Source: Pseudomonas sp. PDM05
GTDB lineage: Bacteria > Pseudomonadota > Gammaproteobacteria > Pseudomonadales > Pseudomonadaceae
Direction of reading: 5' to 3'
Length of the DNA: 64,000 nucleotides
Assembly: GCF_014851685.1 (NCBI RefSeq)
Contig: NZ_JACVAC010000004.1
Span: 186,001-250,000, forward strand
Shown: piece by piece, positions 61,018-64,000 of the stretch
How positions within the stretch are numbered: the stretch's first letter is position 1
Layout: every line of letters begins with the position of its first letter
The notes under the pieces: generated by a model
Database searches by the model: none
What the model saw: only the letters and a program-made list of their open reading frames with translations
Told to the model about the DNA's origin: nothing
Position numbers and translations under genes: made by a program

Positions 61018-62185
61018 AGCGCGCTTCGCGGCGCTCGATGCATTCCTGATCGAACACCAAGGGCTGTGGCGACCACGGCCCTTCACCCACCGGCAATTAC
61101 CCTGGGAAGCCGAACACCCCGCGCTCTCCCAGTGGCTGCGCCAACGTTCGCTGGCTGACGCCGAAACCGCCCACAACCAGCCCCACGACCTGCCCGCCCC
61201 GGCCCCTTTTCCACAGCTTGCCGCCCAGGCTCTCGCGCTCAGCGCTGTGGATAACTTGCCGAAGGTGCCCCTTGAACCGGCTCGCCCGCGCCTGAATGTC
61301 GATGTGCCCGGGCGCAAGTGGCAACAGATCGAAGCCTTCGGTGCGGCCCTGTCATTTGCGGCAACGCCAACGCACTGGCTGGACTGGTGCGCCGGCAAGG
61401 GCCACCTCGGCCGCCGCCTGCTGCACACCGGGCAACAATTGACCTGCCTGGAATATGACCCGGCCTTGATCGCCGCCGGCCAAGCCTTGAGCGATCACCA
61501 CGGCTTGCCCGTGACCCATCGCCTGCAAGACGTGATGGCCGACGTGCCGCTCAGCGCCGTACACACCCCCGTCGCCCTGCACGCTTGCGGCGACCTGCAC
61601 GTACGCTTGCTGCAAGCCGCCAGCGCGGCTGGCTGCAAGCAACTGGCACTGGCGCCATGCTGCTACAACCGCATCAGCGCAGACCGCTATCAAGCCTTGT
61701 CGGGCCCGGGCCGCGCTTCGGCGTTGCAGCTGTCGATCGATGACCTTGGCCTGCCCCTCAGCGAAACCGTGACCGCCGGCGCCCGCGTGCGCCGCCAGCG
61801 CGACAGCTCCATGGCGCGGCGCCTGGGCTTCGACCGACTGCAACGTGAACTGCGCGGCTGCGACGACTACCTGCCCACGCCGTCATTGCCCAGCGCCTGG
61901 CTGGACAAACCCTTCGCCGACTACTGCCGGGAGCTGGCGACCCTCAAAGGGTTATCCACAGGCGCACAGGATTGGGCGGCACTGGAAGCCCACGGCTGGC
62001 AACGCCTGGCCGAGGTCAGGAACCTGGAATTACTGCGTGGTCTGTTTCGGCGCCCGCTGGAGCTGTGGCTGGTGCTGGATCGGGCACTGTTTCTCATCGA
62101 AAACCGCTACCGGGTTGAAGTAGGCAGTTTCTGCGAACCGGCACTGACGCCGCGCAACTTGATGGTGCTTGCCGAGCGCGATTAA
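60998..62185 (+). CDS. SAM-dependent methyltransferase-like protein
   Basis: 395 aa. A helical N-terminus of about 110 residues, then a Rossmann-like domain with SAM motif I WLDWCAGKGHLGRRL (about residues 128-142), motif II CLEYDPALIAAG and ALHACGDLHVRLL with LALAPCCYN, the layout of the methyltransf_32-type family (METTL25/RrnAD-like). The CCYN motif is typical. Substrate unknown; RNA or protein is possible. The start overlaps the HisM-type permease by 20 bases, so it may be co-transcribed with the transporter. Two of three DnaA-box 9-mers lie in its coding region. Confidence 0.82.
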   Translation: MRAKDVEARFAALDAFLIEHQGLWRPRPFTHRQLPWEAEHPALSQWLRQRSLADAETAHNQPHDLPAPAPFPQLAAQALALSAVDNLPKVPLEPARPRLNVDVPGRKWQQIEAFGAALSFAATPTHWLDWCAGKGHLGRRLLHTGQQLTCLEYDPALIAAGQALSDHHGLPVTHRLQDVMADVPLSAVHTPVALHACGDLHVRLLQAASAAGCKQLALAPCCYNRISADRYQALSGPGRASALQLSIDDLGLPLSETVTAGARVRRQRDSSMARRLGFDRLQRELRGCDDYLPTPSLPSAWLDKPFADYCRELATLKGLSTGAQDWAALEAHGWQRLAEVRNLELLRGLFRRPLELWLVLDRALFLIENRYRVEVGSFCEPALTPRNLMVLAERD

Positions 62186-62219
62186 AGGGCAAAATTGTCG
62201 CAGCCCAGCCTGTGGATAA
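61246..62219. promoter_or_regulatory. Cluster of three DnaA-box 9-mers
   Basis: TTATCCACA occurs exactly at 61952-61960 (plus) and its complement TGTGGATAA at 61246-61254 and 62211-62219, a span of 974 bases. The first two are within the methyltransferase gene, the third just after its stop. Whether they bind DnaA is unknown; there is no dnaA, rnpA or rpmH here, so this is not the chromosomal origin. Confidence 0.55.
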
Positions 62220-62426
62220 CTCTGTTGATGAATTCTTTTCAGCGCCTGTCGCGGCCTACGCTGAAGGCAAAAAGCCACGCTGGTCATTTTTTGTGCACAG
62301 AATAAAAAGCACGCAAAACAGGCAGTTGCGGCGTGTTGAGAACAGCTCCACAAAATCGCTGTTTACCCCCGACCGCAACCTACCGATTGTGCATAAGCAT
62401 CTGGTGTCATGGGTCTAACAAGCGGT

Positions 62427-63386
62427 TCAGGGCGTGGTTTTCGGGCGGATCAGCAACTGACAGAGTTCGTTGAGATCGTCGCTCGCCAGGCTCTGGCCCA
62501 GGTTATCCAGCGGGTCCGAACCAAAGGCCAGGGCTTCGCTGATGGACGGATCGCGGTGCACGACCTCCAACAGGCTGTCACCCAGACGCAGCTTGAAGGC
62601 TTCGAGCATGTCCAGGCTGAACGCCGAATGCTCGTCCAACTGGTTGATCACAAAGTGACAACGCGGCGGGAAATTGCGCGCCAGATAGGGCGCCAGCAAC
62701 GCATCCATCTGATCCAAAGTGCCCAGGCACGCGGCGTCCGGCTGGACCACCACCAGCACAATGTCGGCCACGTTCAACGCTTGATGCAGGTACACATTAT
62801 TGCCGGCCGGGGTATCGACGATCACCGTGTGGCGCTCGCTCAAGCCCAGCACCGACAGGCGCTGCGCCAGCCACTTGGGTTCACGTGTGAGCCAGTGCTG
62901 CAGGTTGTCCTGCTGCTGGGGGTCGGTGTCGCCAAAGGGCATCACCTCGCAACCGGCGAGCCCGGTGTGCAGCACGTTCTGCCAGGGTCCGTTGACCAGG
63001 CTGGTGCGGCCGATGCCGGGCAATTCATGATCCACACCGAAGTGCTGGCGCAAGGCGTTCTGCGGGTCGAGGTCGAGTGCCACCACCCACTCCCCCAAAC
63101 GCTGCAGGCCGCAGCTCAAGGCCGTGACCAGGGTACTGCGGCCGACGCCACCGTTGACGGACACCACAGCGACCACGTTCGGGCGCGGTGCGGTTTCGTC
63201 AAAGGCCAGGGGTTGTTCGTGAGCATATGGCGTGTTGGGGCCCAAACGTGAACCGTCTTTCATGTTCACGCGCGTGCCATCATCGAACGGAACGGTGCCG
63301 AAAAAGTGCAGCCGAGCATTGCGCCCTTTCGGGTCACGGGACACGCTCTTGCCGAACAGGGCAAGCAGATCATCAGTGCGGCTCAT
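62427..63386 (-). CDS. Orphan BcsQ/WssA-like MinD-family ATPase
   Basis: 319 aa. N-terminal 65 residues (MSRTDDLLALFGKS onward) then a MinD/ParA-type fold with P-loop VNGGVGRSTLVTAL at about residues 77-90: both Lys of the KGGVGKST form are replaced (Asn and Arg), as in the BcsQ group. Further motifs: ALDLDPQNALRQHFGVD, VIVDTPAGNNVYLHQ and LVVVQPDAACLGTLDQM. BcsQ/WssA proteins position cellulose synthase at the cell pole. Downstream there is no bcsA; only 241 bases without a gene separate it from the convergent methyltransferase. In SBW25 wssA starts the cellulose operon in this orientation, as I recall. ATG at 63384-63386 with AAGGAG. Confidence 0.8.
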   Translation of the reverse strand: MSRTDDLLALFGKSVSRDPKGRNARLHFFGTVPFDDGTRVNMKDGSRLGPNTPYAHEQPLAFDETAPRPNVVAVVSVNGGVGRSTLVTALSCGLQRLGEWVVALDLDPQNALRQHFGVDHELPGIGRTSLVNGPWQNVLHTGLAGCEVMPFGDTDPQQQDNLQHWLTREPKWLAQRLSVLGLSERHTVIVDTPAGNNVYLHQALNVADIVLVVVQPDAACLGTLDQMDALLAPYLARNFPPRCHFVINQLDEHSAFSLDMLEAFKLRLGDSLLEVVHRDPSISEALAFGSDPLDNLGQSLASDDLNELCQLLIRPKTTP

Positions 63387-63655
63387 GGCCGGAGCTCCTT
63401 CACGGCGCGAATAAAGACGTGGGAGATCGGCAAGAAAACAAAGGGGCTCACCGCAGTCTTTTTGTAGGCGCTTTCGTTGAGACATTTTGTGACAGCGCTC
63501 GGCAAGTGTCATTATTTTGATGATATTCGCGCAAGCCTTTCAGATGAGCGGAAAATAGTCACTTTACTGACGCCTGGTTCGCGTAAATTCAGCCCCGTGA
63601 TTCCACCGTGCCATTGTTTTTTACCCGCCAGCACCGCACCATTGCCGCACCTTCA

Positions 63656-64000
63656 ATGCTGCAAGCTTGGATATTCGCAGTGGCGATACGCTTTAAATTC
63701 CCTCGGTTTCTCTACGGCCTTGCCATCACCCTGCTGCTGGGTGGCGGCCTGCTGGGCAATTTGCTTGCCGATTGGGATTTCAGCCAGATCAGCCGCCGCG
63801 CCGAGTCGCTTTACGGCCCATTGGGTGCCGGGCGTCAACGCATCGATGCCTGGCAACAATTACTCTCGACGCAAAAGCAGATCGGCGAGCTTGAGCAACT
63901 CAAAGTGGTCAACTTGTTCTTCAACCGCCAGTTGCACTACGAGGAAGACATCGACCTGTGGCACGAGATTGATTACTGGGCGACGCCCATTCAATCCCTG
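63656..64000 (+). CDS. LapG-like periplasmic cysteine protease, N-terminal part
   Basis: Incomplete at the right edge (115 codons seen). A signal anchor FLYGLAITLLLGGGLLGNLL is followed by DWDFSQISRRAESLYGPLG, RIDAWQQLLSTQKQIGELEQ, VVNLFFNRQL and ending DYWATPIQSL. This matches the beginning of the transglutaminase-like/LapG domain; the catalytic Cys-His-Asp region lies beyond the window. LapG cleaves a large surface adhesin when c-di-GMP is low. Start uncertain: GTG 63608, ATG 63656 and GTG 63680 are all in frame. Divergent from the BcsQ-like gene. Confidence 0.7.
   Translation, partial: MLQAWIFAVAIRFKFPRFLYGLAITLLLGGGLLGNLLADWDFSQISRRAESLYGPLGAGRQRIDAWQQLLSTQKQIGELEQLKVVNLFFNRQLHYEEDIDLWHEIDYWATPIQSL

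Noticed and set aside
61246..62219. A replication origin
   Set aside because: DnaA-box words are present but no AT-rich unwinding element or dnaA/dnaN/rpmH/rnpA neighbours; most boxes are in coding sequence.

Overview
The window looks like chromosome from a Pseudomonas of the P. fluorescens group. The evidence is the high-GC codon use, the three-part hut locus with a HutD gene and two histidase-type genes, the order glnA-ntrB-ntrC-nrsZ-trmL-secB-grxC-gpmI-envC-ctpA-hisF/A/H/B-mutY-yggX-tRNA-Phe (collinear with P. aeruginosa as I remember it), and many REP/REPIN doublets of the kind known from P. fluorescens. This assignment comes from gene content and memory, not from a database search.

Layout. 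1-11.0 kb: histidine utilisation (hut). The leftward operon runs hutU, an NCS1 permease, hutXWV (ABC uptake), a HutH paralogue without the MIO tripeptide, then the start of a second hutH at the edge. hutC-hutD (leftward) and hutF (rightward) are divergent. HutC-type operators lie at both control regions, and a sigma54 promoter serves hutU. 11-21 kb: lipocalin, a small lipoprotein, fructose-1,6-bisphosphatase, a DUF2339/DUF3999 membrane pair and glycogen phosphorylase. 21-25 kb: a YkgJ-type protein, typA and thiI. 25-31 kb: the nitrogen cluster, with glnA (sigma54 promoter and NtrC site), a cupin lipoprotein, ntrBC (probably its own NtrC site and sigma54 promoter) and the sRNA nrsZ (sigma54 promoter, three repeated modules). 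31-38.5 kb: trmL, secB, grxC, a rhodanese-like protein, gpmI, envC, ctpA and a YibQ-type deacetylase. 38.5-41.5 kb: an accessory-looking pair, a secreted chymotrypsin-fold protein with Phe at the nucleophile position and a Vps62-like protein with three internal repeats. 41.5-45.5 kb: his operon. 45.7-51.5 kb: OFA transporter, asmA-mutY-yggX and tRNA-Phe. 51.5-57.4 kb: GT-C glycosyltransferase, ACR3/SBF-type permease preceded by a tiny antitoxin-like ORF, alpha/beta hydrolase, small hypothetical and a GabP-type permease. 58-62 kb: polar amino-acid ABC transporter with a methyltransferase gene at its 3' end. 62.4-64 kb: an orphan BcsQ/WssA-like ATPase divergent from a partial LapG-like gene.

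How it works together. The left half is organised around nitrogen: histidine catabolism is repressed by HutC and sigma54-dependent; glutamine synthetase, the NtrB/NtrC system and NrsZ all carry sigma54 and/or NtrC signals. Most remaining genes are conserved housekeeping. The most unusual items are the MIO-less HutH paralogue, the pseudoprotease/Vps62 pair, the antitoxin remnant coupled to a permease, a cluster of three perfect DnaA-box 9-mers, and the orphan BcsQ-like gene where SBW25-type strains carry a cellulose operon. I saw no prophage, insertion sequence, CRISPR array or complete defence system.
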